From the NCBI RefSeq assembly GCF_020524005.1, contig NZ_JAIVKK010000007.1:1-64000 (forward strand): a stretch of DNA of 64,000 nt. The letters run 5' to 3'. The stretch comes from Microbulbifer aggregans. Lineage in GTDB: Bacteria; Pseudomonadota; Gammaproteobacteria; Pseudomonadales; Cellvibrionaceae. The notes beneath the pieces are model-generated. The model saw only the letters and a program-made list of their open reading frames with translations, was not told the origin of the DNA and ran no database searches. The position numbers were made by a program, and so were the translations under genes. Positions 15,633 to 24,154 of the stretch are shown here, piece after piece (the first letter of the stretch is position 1; every line of letters begins with the position of its first letter).

Positions 15633-15744
15633 GGCAAAGCACTGGGTATCCGTTTTCGAAAGCGTCGGCGCCATGGACGGCGCCGACGCAGCGTACAGGG
15701 ATGTATTCACAGCGGTTTCGAAAACGGAAACCCAGTGCTTTGCC
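15633..15744. repeat. Composite palindromic repeat, copy 3 (reverse)
   Basis: Outer arms 15633-15661 and 15715-15744 pair (GGCAAAGCACTGGGT...TTTTCGAAA against TTTCGAAAACG...CCCAGTGCTTTGCC). The inner hairpin GCGTCGGCGCC/GGCGCCGACGC (15662-15689) comes first, then the core as its complement (AGCGTACAGGGATGTATTCA at 15690). It is thus inverted relative to copy 2, 63 bp away, in the same convergent intergenic region. Confidence 0.85.
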
Positions 15745-15797
15745 GCCACCAAAGTAAAATAGAACCCCGTACCGGCCAGGGCTCGAGCGAAAATCAA

Positions 15798-16115
15798 TCA
15801 GCCGCAGCGCTCATCCAGTTTCCAGAGATCAAACGCCGGTTCTTCATACGGGTGCGCAGCGCGCATGGCGGCAAGCACATCATCAACCACGTGATCTTCA
15901 CAGACCGTTTCCACCCGGTATTCGACCACCTGCTCAACCTGCCCGGTCTGACCGATAAACGGCTGGCTGCCGTCCAGCGGGCGGAACTGGCCGGTGCCCT
16001 TCACCTGCCAGCAGCAACTGTCGTAATCGCCGATGCGGCCGGCGCCGGCCGCAAACAGCGCCTGCTTCACCGGCTCCACATGAGACTCGGGAATATAAAC
16101 GCAGAGTTTGTACAT
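15798..16115 (-). CDS. Stand-alone NIF3 insert-domain (YqfO-tail) protein
   Basis: Encodes 105 residues resembling the PII-like domain inserted in longer NIF3/YqfO proteins. It begins MYKLCVYIPESHVEPVKQAL, has GAGRIGDYDSCCWQVKGTGQFRP in the middle, and ends with RAAHPYEEPAFDLWKL; the HPYEEPAFD motif is the family hallmark. Its biochemical role is not established. It starts 2 bp after the cnoX stop, so the two are translationally linked. Two adjacent cysteines (SCC) are present. Confidence 0.8.
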   Translation of the reverse strand: MYKLCVYIPESHVEPVKQALFAAGAGRIGDYDSCCWQVKGTGQFRPLDGSQPFIGQTGQVEQVVEYRVETVCEDHVVDDVLAAMRAAHPYEEPAFDLWKLDERCG

Positions 16116-16117
16116 AT

Positions 16118-16972
16118 TCAGAACATCAGTGTCATCAGCTTGCGCTGGTATTGCGCCGCGAGCGGATCGCCCTTGCCCAGCGCTTTCACGATATCGAGAA
16201 ACGCCTGTTTGGCCGCTCCATCGGCAAAGCCCATATCGCGGCGCAGTATATTCAACAGCAATTCCAGCGCCTCCTCATGCCGCTCGGTCTGGCTGTACTG
16301 AACCGCCAGATTGTAAGCGGACTCGAAATCATCGGGGTTCGCCGCCAGCGCCTGCTGCAGCGCCTGAATCTCCGGAGAGTCCGCCGCCTGCTGCTTCAGC
16401 TCCAACTGGGCCATCAGCTGCTGATAATCTGTGTCCTGATCCGCCATCAGAATTTTACCCAGCACCTCTTCCGCATCTTTCACGCGGTTTTTCTCCAGCA
16501 GTACTGCGGCATACTGCTTGGCGATATCCGCGCGCTCGCCGGAATCCGCGTAAGCCGCGCGCAACAGTGGTTGCGCACCATCCACATCGCCTTCGGCAAT
16601 CAGTTTCTGCGCTTCCTGCAACTGAACGTCCCACGACTTGGGCAAATACTTGTCCAGCATCTCGCGAATCTGCTGCTCTGGCTGCACCCCGGCAAACCCG
16701 TCAACCGGCTGGCCATCTTTCAGCAGCATCACCGTGGGCAGGCTGCGTACGCCCAGCTGACCCGCCAGCGCCTGCTCGGTATCCGCGTTCAGCTTTGCGA
16801 GCAGGAACTGCCCGGCGTATTCATTGGCGAGTTTCTCCAGCACTGGCATCAACTGCTTGCAAGGCTCGCACCAGTCAGCCCACACGTCCACCACCACCGG
16901 GCGTTTCATGGACTCTTCGATCAATACCTGCTGGGCGTTCTGGACGGTAACGTCGACAATAAACTCTTCCAC
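16118..16972 (-). CDS. cnoX: CnoX-type thioredoxin-TPR chaperone (YbbN)
   Basis: Encodes 284 residues: a thioredoxin fold (about 1-110) followed by TPR-like helices (about 115-280), the CnoX/YbbN layout. CnoX holds unfolding proteins and hands them to GroEL/DnaK under oxidative stress. The active site is WCEPC (Cys35, Cys38), so both redox cysteines are kept; E. coli YbbN has lost the first. Start choice: AGGAG at 16982-16978 overlaps a GTG at 16978 but is ideally spaced (5 bases) from the GTG at 16972, which I prefer. It overlaps no gene upstream and is followed by the NIF3-tail gene. Confidence 0.88.
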   Translation of the reverse strand: MEEFIVDVTVQNAQQVLIEESMKRPVVVDVWADWCEPCKQLMPVLEKLANEYAGQFLLAKLNADTEQALAGQLGVRSLPTVMLLKDGQPVDGFAGVQPEQQIREMLDKYLPKSWDVQLQEAQKLIAEGDVDGAQPLLRAAYADSGERADIAKQYAAVLLEKNRVKDAEEVLGKILMADQDTDYQQLMAQLELKQQAADSPEIQALQQALAANPDDFESAYNLAVQYSQTERHEEALELLLNILRRDMGFADGAAKQAFLDIVKALGKGDPLAAQYQRKLMTLMF

Positions 16973-17116
16973 ATTCACTCCTGATTCTGTATTTCGGCAG
17001 GCTAATTTTCAAACAGCATCCGCACTGCGCCGCTGCTGATACCTCCCACACAATGGGGCGCATGATACCTGATTCAAAGCCGCTCGCCTCCCGCCCCGAG
17101 TTGCTCGATTGCACTG

Positions 17117-17506
17117 CTAGCGATAAATTTCTTCCGCTGAATATGCCAGTTCCAGCGCATCCCGCTCCACCTTCTTCAACCCTTTCACCACCAGGCCATA
17201 GGAACGGTCCACCATTCGCTCGATTTCATGATCGGGCACACTGCCGTCCAGCAGCACCGTATTCCAGTGCTTTTTGTTCATGTGGTACCCGGGCAGGACG
17301 CCGCTGAAAATATCCCGCAGGGCCTGGGCTTCGTCCGGGTCACATTTGAGGTTGGTCCGCGCGATGCCGGCATCCTGTGCGAGGGTGGCAAACATTTTCC
17401 CCTTGATTTTGAACACCGCCACATCCGGGCCGAAGGGAAAGACCTCTTCGGCCTCGGGCCGGTCCAGCAGATAGTGGCGTGCGGTAGCGTAATCCACCGA
17501 GGTCAC
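17117..17506 (-). CDS. MmcQ/YjbR family protein
   Basis: Encodes 129 residues of the MmcQ/YjbR family, which adopts a CyaY-like fold and is often annotated as DNA-binding. Landmarks are ATARHYLLDRPEAEEVFPFGPDVAVFKIKGKMFA, LKCDPDEAQALRD and the late motif GYHMNKKHWNTVLLDGSVP. GTG at 17506 is taken as start because it overlaps the TGA stop of the preceding DUF885 gene (GTGA), the usual sign of translational coupling. A TTG one codon earlier and a GTG three codons later are alternatives. Function is not established for the family. Confidence 0.85.
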   Translation of the reverse strand: MTSVDYATARHYLLDRPEAEEVFPFGPDVAVFKIKGKMFATLAQDAGIARTNLKCDPDEAQALRDIFSGVLPGYHMNKKHWNTVLLDGSVPDHEIERMVDRSYGLVVKGLKKVERDALELAYSAEEIYR

Positions 17507-18885
17507 CAATCCAGAGACGACGGCAAACGCGGCGAAGACAGTAGTTTGGCAAAGCGCTGCCAGCGCTCGTCTTCAGAGCTGCCTCCCTCCTCCACAAACT
17601 CTTTTACCAACTGCTTGCCCCAGTTGTAGTTGATGACATAGGCGCCGTAGGTATCCACAAAGCTTACCCGCTGTTTCGCCTTTTCCGGGCTCCGTAGACC
17701 GTACTGCTGGAACAGTTCGACGGCCTTGTCCGCGTCGATGTCGCCATTGATGTACTGGCGGGCAACGATGTTCTCGGCAAAGCTGAGCTTGCTTTGCAGC
17801 GCCAGAACCCGTGCATATTTTTCGGCTTGCTGCGGATCGAGCCCGGCCAGCGGATACAGCACGTCTTTTTCAAACGCCAGTCGCTGCTCGCCAGGGAATG
17901 CGAGGTCGATACCGTAATTGGCACTGCCCTCGGCTATCAGAGACTGGGGGCTGAAAAGCGGATACACACTGTATTCAACCCAACCACGATCTTTACCCAG
18001 GTTCTGTTCCAGCAGCGCGTTGTACGTGTGGTGCCCGGGATAGCCCTCGTGGCAACCGAGATCCACCGCGCGCTCAATGTGAATGGGCAGCTCGGTATTG
18101 ATCTGAATCAGGCTCTGGGCGTTGCCCTGGTACCAGTTGTACCCGCTCCAGGGCTTACCCTGAACATATTCGAGCACGAAGTTTTCGTTCGCGGGCAGTT
18201 TTACATGCTGTTTGGTACGGTCACGGCAGCCTTTGATTGCGGCGTCAAATACCGCAGCCATCCTGTCCGCCGGAATTTCGAATTGATCCTGAAACGCTTT
18301 GACTCGCAGGTAGAGTGGTTCGCTGCCCGGCAGCTCTTTTTCCAGTTCCGCCAATACCGGTTCAAAATCGCTGAACTGCTGCACCGGTGGTGCCGTGTTG
18401 TAGAGCGCCAGTGCTTCGCGGTCAAAGTCCCGGAAGTTGGCATCGGCAAGGTGGTGCGCGTGGTATACGACGGCGCGCAGCTGGGTTTTCAGATAGTGGG
18501 CGCGCAGTGTGTCCAGGTCGGAAGACGGCGCAATAGTGTCCGGCAACTGCGCCAGAAGCTGTTCTGCCCGGCTGGCGAGCTCGGCTGCCGAAGCCGCGTC
18601 TTCTCCCGCCGCAGCTTTCCACTCCGCCGGACCGTAATAGGCATCAACGTAACTTTTGTCGTGATTGCCAAGTGTCAGCACCAACCGCACATAGGATTCC
18701 GCAATATTATCGAGGCCGTCCAATTCCTCACTTTTTTCCGCTGAACCCGCCGGTGATTGTTCTGACGTGCCCTCGACATCGCCCTGCGAGACCGGCGCTT
18801 GCGGTTTGCCACACCCCGCAAGGGTAGTGATCAGGGCCAGTGACAATACAACCAAAGAATGCGGAAACTTTCGCAACCCGTTCAT
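17503..18885 (-). CDS. DUF885 family lipoprotein, putative metallopeptidase
   Basis: Encodes 460 residues. The signal peptide ends LITTLAGC, a lipobox, so it is a membrane-attached periplasmic protein. The motif CHEGYPGHHTYNALLEQ matches the HExxxxH-like site of DUF885 proteins, which are distant relatives of zinc carboxypeptidases. A later acidic segment (EGSANYGIDLAF) would supply the third ligand. The start has a GGGAG site. It precedes the MmcQ/YjbR gene with a 4-bp overlap. Enzyme activity is inferred only. Confidence 0.8.
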   Translation of the reverse strand: MNGLRKFPHSLVVLSLALITTLAGCGKPQAPVSQGDVEGTSEQSPAGSAEKSEELDGLDNIAESYVRLVLTLGNHDKSYVDAYYGPAEWKAAAGEDAASAAELASRAEQLLAQLPDTIAPSSDLDTLRAHYLKTQLRAVVYHAHHLADANFRDFDREALALYNTAPPVQQFSDFEPVLAELEKELPGSEPLYLRVKAFQDQFEIPADRMAAVFDAAIKGCRDRTKQHVKLPANENFVLEYVQGKPWSGYNWYQGNAQSLIQINTELPIHIERAVDLGCHEGYPGHHTYNALLEQNLGKDRGWVEYSVYPLFSPQSLIAEGSANYGIDLAFPGEQRLAFEKDVLYPLAGLDPQQAEKYARVLALQSKLSFAENIVARQYINGDIDADKAVELFQQYGLRSPEKAKQRVSFVDTYGAYVINYNWGKQLVKEFVEEGGSSEDERWQRFAKLLSSPRLPSSLDW

Positions 18886-19054
18886 GAAATCTCCCGGTTA
18901 TTATTCAGGTTTTGGGATCAGCCCGTTTGCGGGCAGCCGGTACTATAGCAGAGCACCGGAAAAGGTCGTTCCGACCATATTCAACGCAGACTTTCGATAG
19001 CTTGCCGTAAACCTTTCGCGGAACGACTGGTACTTACGCGCCTGATGTACCGTG

Positions 19055-19954
19055 TCATGAATTCAGACCAATTTCTGGCGGCTGTTTCGCCAACTCGCGT
19101 TTGATCCAGTTAAGGAACAGCTGCACTTTTCGCGTGCGGTGCATGTCCCGGTGCGTCACCAGCCAGAGGTCCGTTTGCCAGGATTCCGGCGGGGGCAACA
19201 ATCGGGTGAGCTGCGGGGCGTTATCTCCACACCAGCAGTGGAGTGCGGCAATACCAACACCAGCAGCGGCGGCATCCTCGAAGGCCCGGAAATCATTACA
19301 CCGGAACACCACCTGCTCCTCGGGCACATTCCGCGCAATCCAGTCGATAAATGGAATGAAGGGCATTTCTTCAATGGCGGAAATAAAGCGGTGGCCCTCA
19401 ATCAGATCCAGAGCCTGCAAAGGACCACATTCGCGAATATAGCCTGCAGAGGCGTAAAGTGAATTTTGCAGTGTCAGGCCAGCCTGCACTACATAGTCCG
19501 GTGCCGTGGGCCGGGCCCCGGGGCGGATACCGATATGTGCTTCACCATGTTCCAGCCGCAAGTGGCGCCGGTCTGCGACCATTTGCAATTTCACCTGCGG
19601 GTAACGCTGCTGGAACCGGTACATCACGGGCATCAACTGCGGAATCAGGTTGGCGACCGTGGTGATGATAAGCGTGCCGTGTAGCTCTTCATCTACGCCC
19701 TGCACTCGCCCCACCAGCAGGTCGAGTTGGTCCTGCATATTCTCCGCGGCACTCATCAGTATTCGGCCGGCTTCCGTGGGTACATATCCGCGGGCGTGGC
19801 GGTGGAACAGACGCGTGTTCAGCGACTTCTCCAGTGCATCGATCCGGCGCAGCACGGTGGAATGGGAAACCTCCAGTTCCAGCGCCGCTCCGGAAAGCGT
19901 ACCCGCCTTGGCCACCGCCAACGCATAGTGAAGATTGTTCCAATCCTTGACCAC
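19055..19954 (-). CDS. LysR-family transcriptional regulator
   Basis: Encodes 299 residues. The N-terminal winged helix-turn-helix (WNNLHYALAVAKAGTLSGAA through LRRIDALEKSLNTRLFHRHARG) has a VSHSTVLRRID recognition helix. An effector-binding domain follows from about residue 90. The start is GTG at 19954 with GGCGG a few bases upstream; no ATG fits. It is divergent from an FMN reductase gene with an 18-bp perfect palindrome between them, so it probably controls that gene and itself. The ligand is unknown. Confidence 0.9.
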   Translation of the reverse strand: MVKDWNNLHYALAVAKAGTLSGAALELEVSHSTVLRRIDALEKSLNTRLFHRHARGYVPTEAGRILMSAAENMQDQLDLLVGRVQGVDEELHGTLIITTVANLIPQLMPVMYRFQQRYPQVKLQMVADRRHLRLEHGEAHIGIRPGARPTAPDYVVQAGLTLQNSLYASAGYIRECGPLQALDLIEGHRFISAIEEMPFIPFIDWIARNVPEEQVVFRCNDFRAFEDAAAAGVGIAALHCWCGDNAPQLTRLLPPPESWQTDLWLVTHRDMHRTRKVQLFLNWIKRELAKQPPEIGLNS

Positions 19955-20007
19955 GTTTCCGCCCTTTCGTATCTGCTGTAACCGCTACTTTAGAAAGCCA
20001 TTCACTT

Positions 20008-20025
20008 CTGTGCAAATTTGCACAG
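20008..20025. promoter_or_regulatory. Perfect 18-bp palindrome, candidate LysR operator
   Basis: CTGTGCAAATTTGCACAG is a perfect inverted repeat in the divergent gap, 54 bp from the LysR start and 152 bp from the FMN reductase start. LysR proteins bind interrupted palindromes with AT-rich centres in such gaps, so this is the natural candidate site. Confidence 0.6.
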
Positions 20026-20176
20026 AAAGATTGCACCTACTTGGTTTATGTTCCCATGCGGATACAGGAGAATGCTCGCCATAGACCAATACCCCGAATA
20101 CGACCCCGAACACGCCGGGAGCCAAAGTCGGCTCCCGCGAAGTAACCAAACAGAAGTACCTGAAAGGACCTCAACC

Positions 20177-20752
20177 ATGAGTGAACAACGTAAGCCCCGC
20201 CTGCTGGCACTGGCCGGCAGCCTGCGCAAGGACTCCCACAACCGCTACCTGGCTGCTAACGCGGCGCGACTGGCTCGTGAGGCTGGCGCTGAAGTCGTTG
20301 AAGTTAATCTGCGAGACTATCCGCTGCCCCTGTTTGACGAAGACGTGGAGGCTGCGGGCCTGCCCGATAACGTGCGAGCGCTCAAGGACCTATTCGCCAC
20401 CGCAGACGGTTTTCTGATGGCGAGCCCCGAGTACAACGGCTCGGTGACAGCCGCTCTGAAAAACCTGATCGACTGGATTTCCCGCCCGGACGCACAATTC
20501 GGCCGCGCGGAACTGTTCGAAGGCCGACGCGCAGCACTATTCGCGACATCCCCCGGCGGACTGGGTGGCATGCGTGGCCTGAACCACTTGCGGGATATCC
20601 TGCAGCCACTGGGAACCTGGATCACCCCGATGATGCTGGCAGTACCGGGCTCTTTCCAGGTGTTTGATGAGCAGGGCAAAATGGTTGATGAAACCATGGA
20701 AAGCCAGCTGCGAGCGGTGGTCGAGCAGACAGTCGCCGCCATCCAGCTCTAA
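20177..20752 (+). CDS. NADPH-dependent FMN reductase-family oxidoreductase
   Basis: Encodes 191 residues of the flavodoxin-like NADPH:FMN reductase family (ChrR/YieF-like). The phosphate loop is seen in ALAGSLRKDSHNRYLA, the isoalloxazine loop in MASPEYNGSVTAALKNLIDWISRP, and a third flavin loop in ATSPGGLGGMRGLNHLR. Such enzymes reduce flavins, quinones or toxic electrophiles in the cytoplasm. ATG at 20177 has AAAGGA 9 bases upstream; upstream in-frame starts read through the operator region. It is probably regulated by the divergent LysR protein. Physiological substrate unknown. Confidence 0.85.
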   Translation: MSEQRKPRLLALAGSLRKDSHNRYLAANAARLAREAGAEVVEVNLRDYPLPLFDEDVEAAGLPDNVRALKDLFATADGFLMASPEYNGSVTAALKNLIDWISRPDAQFGRAELFEGRRAALFATSPGGLGGMRGLNHLRDILQPLGTWITPMMLAVPGSFQVFDEQGKMVDETMESQLRAVVEQTVAAIQL

Positions 20753-20762
20753 GCCAGCCAGT

Positions 20763-20820
20763 TGAATACCTCGGCCGGGCAGAATTGAATGCATTGCCGG
20801 CCCTCAGGGGCCGGTATTCA
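20763..20820. terminator. Candidate bidirectional terminator/hairpin between convergent genes
   Basis: A strong hairpin CCGGCCC/GGGGCCGG (20797-20814) lies within wider inverted ends TGAATACC (20763-20770) and GGTATTCA (20813-20820). It sits in the 65-bp gap between the stops of the FMN reductase and the ion-channel gene. No long T tract follows, so it may be a Rho-helped or weak terminator. Confidence 0.45.
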
Positions 20821-21255
20821 GCTGCTCTCTTCGTACCGTCGCCAATAGCGCTGCATCTTCAGGAACAGGAAAGACGCCGTCCAGGTAATGAGTACCAGGC
20901 CGGTCAGCGCTTCGAGACCTGCGGTGAAGCGCAGTGCCCCGTGGGGCTCTACGTCCCCGAAGCCGAGTGAGGTGTAGGTGGTAAAGGAAAAATAGGCACA
21001 GTCGATCAGGGTGCCACTGAAGTTTCCGGTCAGAGTGCCGAAGTACGGCGAGTTGTACATGAAGTAGTAGCCGAACGCGAACATCCAGATTTCTACCACG
21101 TGCCCAACCAGGGCGCCAAAAACCCCGATCAAAACCCCCAGGTTTCTGCGAACCTTGAGCTTGTGCCCCAGAAAGAACAGGCTGTTCAGTACCTCGTGGT
21201 GAATCAACACCGCGAAAGCCACGAGAAAGCCGTTGATGAGCACAGATAACAGCAT
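20818..21255 (-). CDS. Small potassium-channel-like membrane protein (ion-channel pore domain)
   Basis: Encodes 145 residues with membrane helices at about 5-25, 43-66 and 110-132. A re-entrant pore segment AYFSFTTYTSLGFGD lies in between; TSLGFGD resembles the K+ channel selectivity filter T-x-G-Y/F-G-D. This is the two-helix pore module of the Ion_trans_2 group, with an extra N-terminal helix. There is no cytosolic regulatory domain. It starts 1 base after the tadA stop and so belongs to the same transcript. Ion selectivity is inferred from the filter. Confidence 0.8.
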   Translation of the reverse strand: MLLSVLINGFLVAFAVLIHHEVLNSLFFLGHKLKVRRNLGVLIGVFGALVGHVVEIWMFAFGYYFMYNSPYFGTLTGNFSGTLIDCAYFSFTTYTSLGFGDVEPHGALRFTAGLEALTGLVLITWTASFLFLKMQRYWRRYEESS

Positions 21256-21256
21256 G

Positions 21257-21712
21257 TCAGCGCCGCTTCTGAAAAAACGCTTTCACCAGATCACCCGCCT
21301 GTTCCGCCAGCACACCGCCCTCCACCTGAATTTTGTGATTGAAAAACGGCTGTGACGGCAATTGCAGCTGGCTCGCCACGACGCCCGCACGAGGCTCGGC
21401 CGCACCGTACACCAGGCGCGCTACCCGCGCATGAATCAAGGTGCCAAAGCACATGGTACAGGGTTCGATGGTGACATACAGGGTGCTCTGCGGCAGGCGA
21501 TAATTTTCCTGATGCGCCGCAGCAGCCCGCAGCGCGACCACTTCTGCGTGGGCACTGGGGTCAGACGACGTAATTGGCTGGTTAAAACCCTCGCCGATAA
21601 TCTCGCCATCGAGCACTACCACGGCGCCCACCGGAACTTCCCCGAGCTCCGCCCCTTTGGCCGCGAGCTCCAGTGCCCGCTGCATAAACATAAAATCTCG
21701 CGGTGTCGCCAC
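21257..21712 (-). CDS. tadA: tRNA adenosine(34) deaminase
   Basis: Encodes 151 residues. It converts adenosine 34 of tRNA-Arg(ACG) to inosine. The zinc-dependent deaminase signatures are HAEVVALRAA (His and catalytic Glu) and PCTMCFG (the two Cys ligands). The GTG start at 21712, 4 bp after the rlmA stop, keeps the N-terminal helix MQRALELAAKGAELGEVPVGA. ATG codons at residues 8 and 10 would trim it. It is essential in most bacteria, here in an operon rlmA-tadA-channel. Confidence 0.92.
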   Translation of the reverse strand: MATPRDFMFMQRALELAAKGAELGEVPVGAVVVLDGEIIGEGFNQPITSSDPSAHAEVVALRAAAAHQENYRLPQSTLYVTIEPCTMCFGTLIHARVARLVYGAAEPRAGVVASQLQLPSQPFFNHKIQVEGGVLAEQAGDLVKAFFQKRR

Positions 21713-21716
21713 GATG

Positions 21717-22529
21717 TTATTTCCCAGTCAATTTGCGCAACAGGAAGTCCGCTTCCAGTTGCAATTCTTCCCGCTGCTCCAGCTCCGCGCGCGCTTCACC
21801 GTCCCCTTTCCAGGCAAAAGGCGTCATCGCAAGGAAATCTGAGATCACTTCGCGCCCCTTGATTTGGAGCGTAAAAGCGCAGCGCATTTCCGCCACTGTT
21901 TCGAATCCTTCCAGTGGCGCCGGCGGCTGGTGCTGTCGCGGTTCACGATACAGCGCGCGCTTCAGGCTCCAAAGGTGTTCCGGGCCCGGCGATACATCCA
22001 GGAGCACACCACCAGGCTCGAGTATCCGTTGCAACTCCGATGCCGGACCGGGTGCGAAGACTCTCAATATGCTGTGCACAGTGTTGTCTGCCAGGGGTAT
22101 TTCAAAGCTGCTCGCCACGGCAAACTGCGCACGCGCTTGCCGCTTCGCCGCCAGGCGCACACCCGCTTTCGCGATATCCACTCCGGCAATTTGCTCTTCC
22201 GGCCAACCGGCCGCAGCCAGTGCCCGACTGTAATAGCCTTCACCACAACCGATATCCAGCAAACGCCGTTCTTGCCGCACACTGTCACCGGCGGCAAGCA
22301 TTGCACAAATGGCATCCGCCAGCGGTCGATAGTGGCCACCGTCCAGAAAGCGCCGCCGCGCCTGCAGCATTTCTCCGGAGTCACCCGGCTCACGGCTGCG
22401 TTTTTTCTGCACCGGCAACAGATTTACGTAGCCTTCGCGGGCGCGGTCAAACGTGTGCCCACTGGCACAACGCCAGGTATTCTGCTGCGGTTCCAGTGTC
22501 TGTTTACAATTGGGGCAATGCCAGATCAT
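21717..22529 (-). CDS. rlmA: 23S rRNA guanine-N1 methyltransferase, RlmA family
   Basis: Encodes 270 residues. An N-terminal zinc finger (CPNCKQTLEPQQNTWRCASGH) is followed by FDRAREGYVNLLPVQKKRS, the RlmA family signature. A SAM-binding fold then follows with motif LDIGCGEGYYSRAL and motif IV SILRVFAPGPASELQRIL. RlmA(I) methylates G745 in helix 35 of 23S rRNA in E. coli. ATG at 22529 overlaps the TGA of the GMC oxidoreductase gene (ATGA), so translation is coupled. The I versus II subtype is inferred from the gammaproteobacterial context. Confidence 0.87.
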   Translation of the reverse strand: MIWHCPNCKQTLEPQQNTWRCASGHTFDRAREGYVNLLPVQKKRSREPGDSGEMLQARRRFLDGGHYRPLADAICAMLAAGDSVRQERRLLDIGCGEGYYSRALAAAGWPEEQIAGVDIAKAGVRLAAKRQARAQFAVASSFEIPLADNTVHSILRVFAPGPASELQRILEPGGVLLDVSPGPEHLWSLKRALYREPRQHQPPAPLEGFETVAEMRCAFTLQIKGREVISDFLAMTPFAWKGDGEARAELEQREELQLEADFLLRKLTGK

Positions 22530-24154
22530 GCGTCTTCAGGTACTTCGCGGCGCTGTTCTACCGGGGATTTATTCAGGATCATTTCCGCGGCTTTTTCCGC
22601 GATGGCAATAACCGGTGCATTGGTATTGCCGCTAATGAGGGTGGGCATTATGGAGGCATCTACTACCCGGAGTCCATCGACGCCGTGCACGCGCAACTGG
22701 CTATCCACCACTGCCTGTTCGTCACTTCCCATCTTGCAGGTGCCCACCGGGTGATAGATGGTCTCTGCATGCTGACGAATAAACTCCTCAATATCCGCAC
22801 GCTTGGTCAACGCACCACCGGGGCTCCACCAGCGCTTTTGATAACGCTGCAAATCCGTCTGTACAAGGATTTCCCTGGCCATCTCGAATCCCTCAATCAT
22901 TACCTGCAGGTCTTCCGGCGCGCTGAGGTAATTTGGCTGGATCAATGGCAGTGCGCGCGGGTCGCGGGAAGCCAATTCGATCGATCCCCGGCTCTTTGGC
23001 CGCAACGCGCAGGCGTGCAGTGAATACCCATAGCCTTCCGGCTTCTGCAGACCGTGATTAAATAGCGGTGCAGATGTCAGGTGAAATTGTATGTCCGGGT
23101 TTCCCGCCGCCAGGCTGGAGCTGGCAAAGCCGCCGGCCTCGGTGCCGTTACTGGTCAGCATGCCTTTGTTCAGCAACCAGTAATCGAAAATCTTCAGCGC
23201 CGAGGTGAATATCGACCATGGAGCGTTATTAAATCCAACCGCCTGATTCGCCTCTACAACCTGAGTAATATCCAGATGGTCCTGAAGATTTTGCCCGACC
23301 CCGGGCAGGTGCGCCTGGGGAACGATACCCAACCTCTTCAAAGACGCTTCCGGCCCGATGCCAGACAACATCAAAAGCTGGGGCGATTGGATTGCACCAG
23401 CACACAGGATCACTTCCTTGTTGGCGATGATCTTGCGCCCATTCGTCAGCTCGACCGCACACACCCGACTGCCCTTGAATTTGAGCGCGGCCACCTGGGC
23501 ACGAGTATAAATGGAAAGATTTGGCCGGTTTTTCACTGGGTAAACGTAGGCGGTGGCCGCCGAACAGCGGCGGCCGTGCTTCTGGGTCACCTGATAAAAA
23601 CCGACCCCATTCTGCTGATGACCATTAAAATCGTTATTCAGGCGATGCCCCGCCGCCTGAGCCGCACGCACGAATGCACGGCCCGCCTCGGATATCCACT
23701 TCAGGTCCGACACTGCCAGCGGCCCGTAGCCACTGTGGTAGGCGTCGCTGCCGCGCTGGTTACCTTCGGCGAGCAAAAAATATGGCAGCAATCCCTCCCA
23801 TCCCCAGCCGGCGTTGCCCGCACGCCCCCACAGGTCGTAATCCGCGGGGTTCCCGCGGGTGTAGATCATTGCATTGATGGCGCTACTGCCGCCGAGCACC
23901 CGGCCGCGGGGCCAGAACAGCTTGCGCTCGTTGAGGTGTTTTTGGGGTTCGGTGTAGTGATGGAGATTGAAACGTTTGCCCGGCACCAGATAGCTGATGC
24001 CCGCAGGCAATTGCAGCAGCAAATTGTGATCGGATGGCCCCGATTCAAGCAGGCAAACACGATTCTGCTCATCTGCACTCAGGCGGTTGGCCAGTACACA
24101 CCCGGCGGAACCCGCGCCCACGATGACATAGTCGTAAACCAATTTTCGCGCCAT
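22526..24154 (-). CDS. GMC-family oxidoreductase (choline dehydrogenase-like)
   Basis: Encodes 542 residues, FAD-dependent. The N-terminal nucleotide-binding motif is VIVGAGSAGCVLANRLS, GMC signature 1 is RGRVLGGSSAINAMIYTRG and signature 2 is GAIQSPQLLMLSGIGP. The C-terminal catalytic region contains IYHPVGTCKMG and SGNTNAPVIAIAEKAAEMI. It resembles BetA-like dehydrogenases, but no betaine aldehyde dehydrogenase, choline transporter or BetI is nearby, so choline is not assured. ATG at 24154 is chosen over upstream codons because the FAD motif begins 8 residues later. It is the first gene of the operon with rlmA, tadA and the channel. Confidence 0.85.
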   Translation of the reverse strand: MARKLVYDYVIVGAGSAGCVLANRLSADEQNRVCLLESGPSDHNLLLQLPAGISYLVPGKRFNLHHYTEPQKHLNERKLFWPRGRVLGGSSAINAMIYTRGNPADYDLWGRAGNAGWGWEGLLPYFLLAEGNQRGSDAYHSGYGPLAVSDLKWISEAGRAFVRAAQAAGHRLNNDFNGHQQNGVGFYQVTQKHGRRCSAATAYVYPVKNRPNLSIYTRAQVAALKFKGSRVCAVELTNGRKIIANKEVILCAGAIQSPQLLMLSGIGPEASLKRLGIVPQAHLPGVGQNLQDHLDITQVVEANQAVGFNNAPWSIFTSALKIFDYWLLNKGMLTSNGTEAGGFASSSLAAGNPDIQFHLTSAPLFNHGLQKPEGYGYSLHACALRPKSRGSIELASRDPRALPLIQPNYLSAPEDLQVMIEGFEMAREILVQTDLQRYQKRWWSPGGALTKRADIEEFIRQHAETIYHPVGTCKMGSDEQAVVDSQLRVHGVDGLRVVDASIMPTLISGNTNAPVIAIAEKAAEMILNKSPVEQRREVPEDA

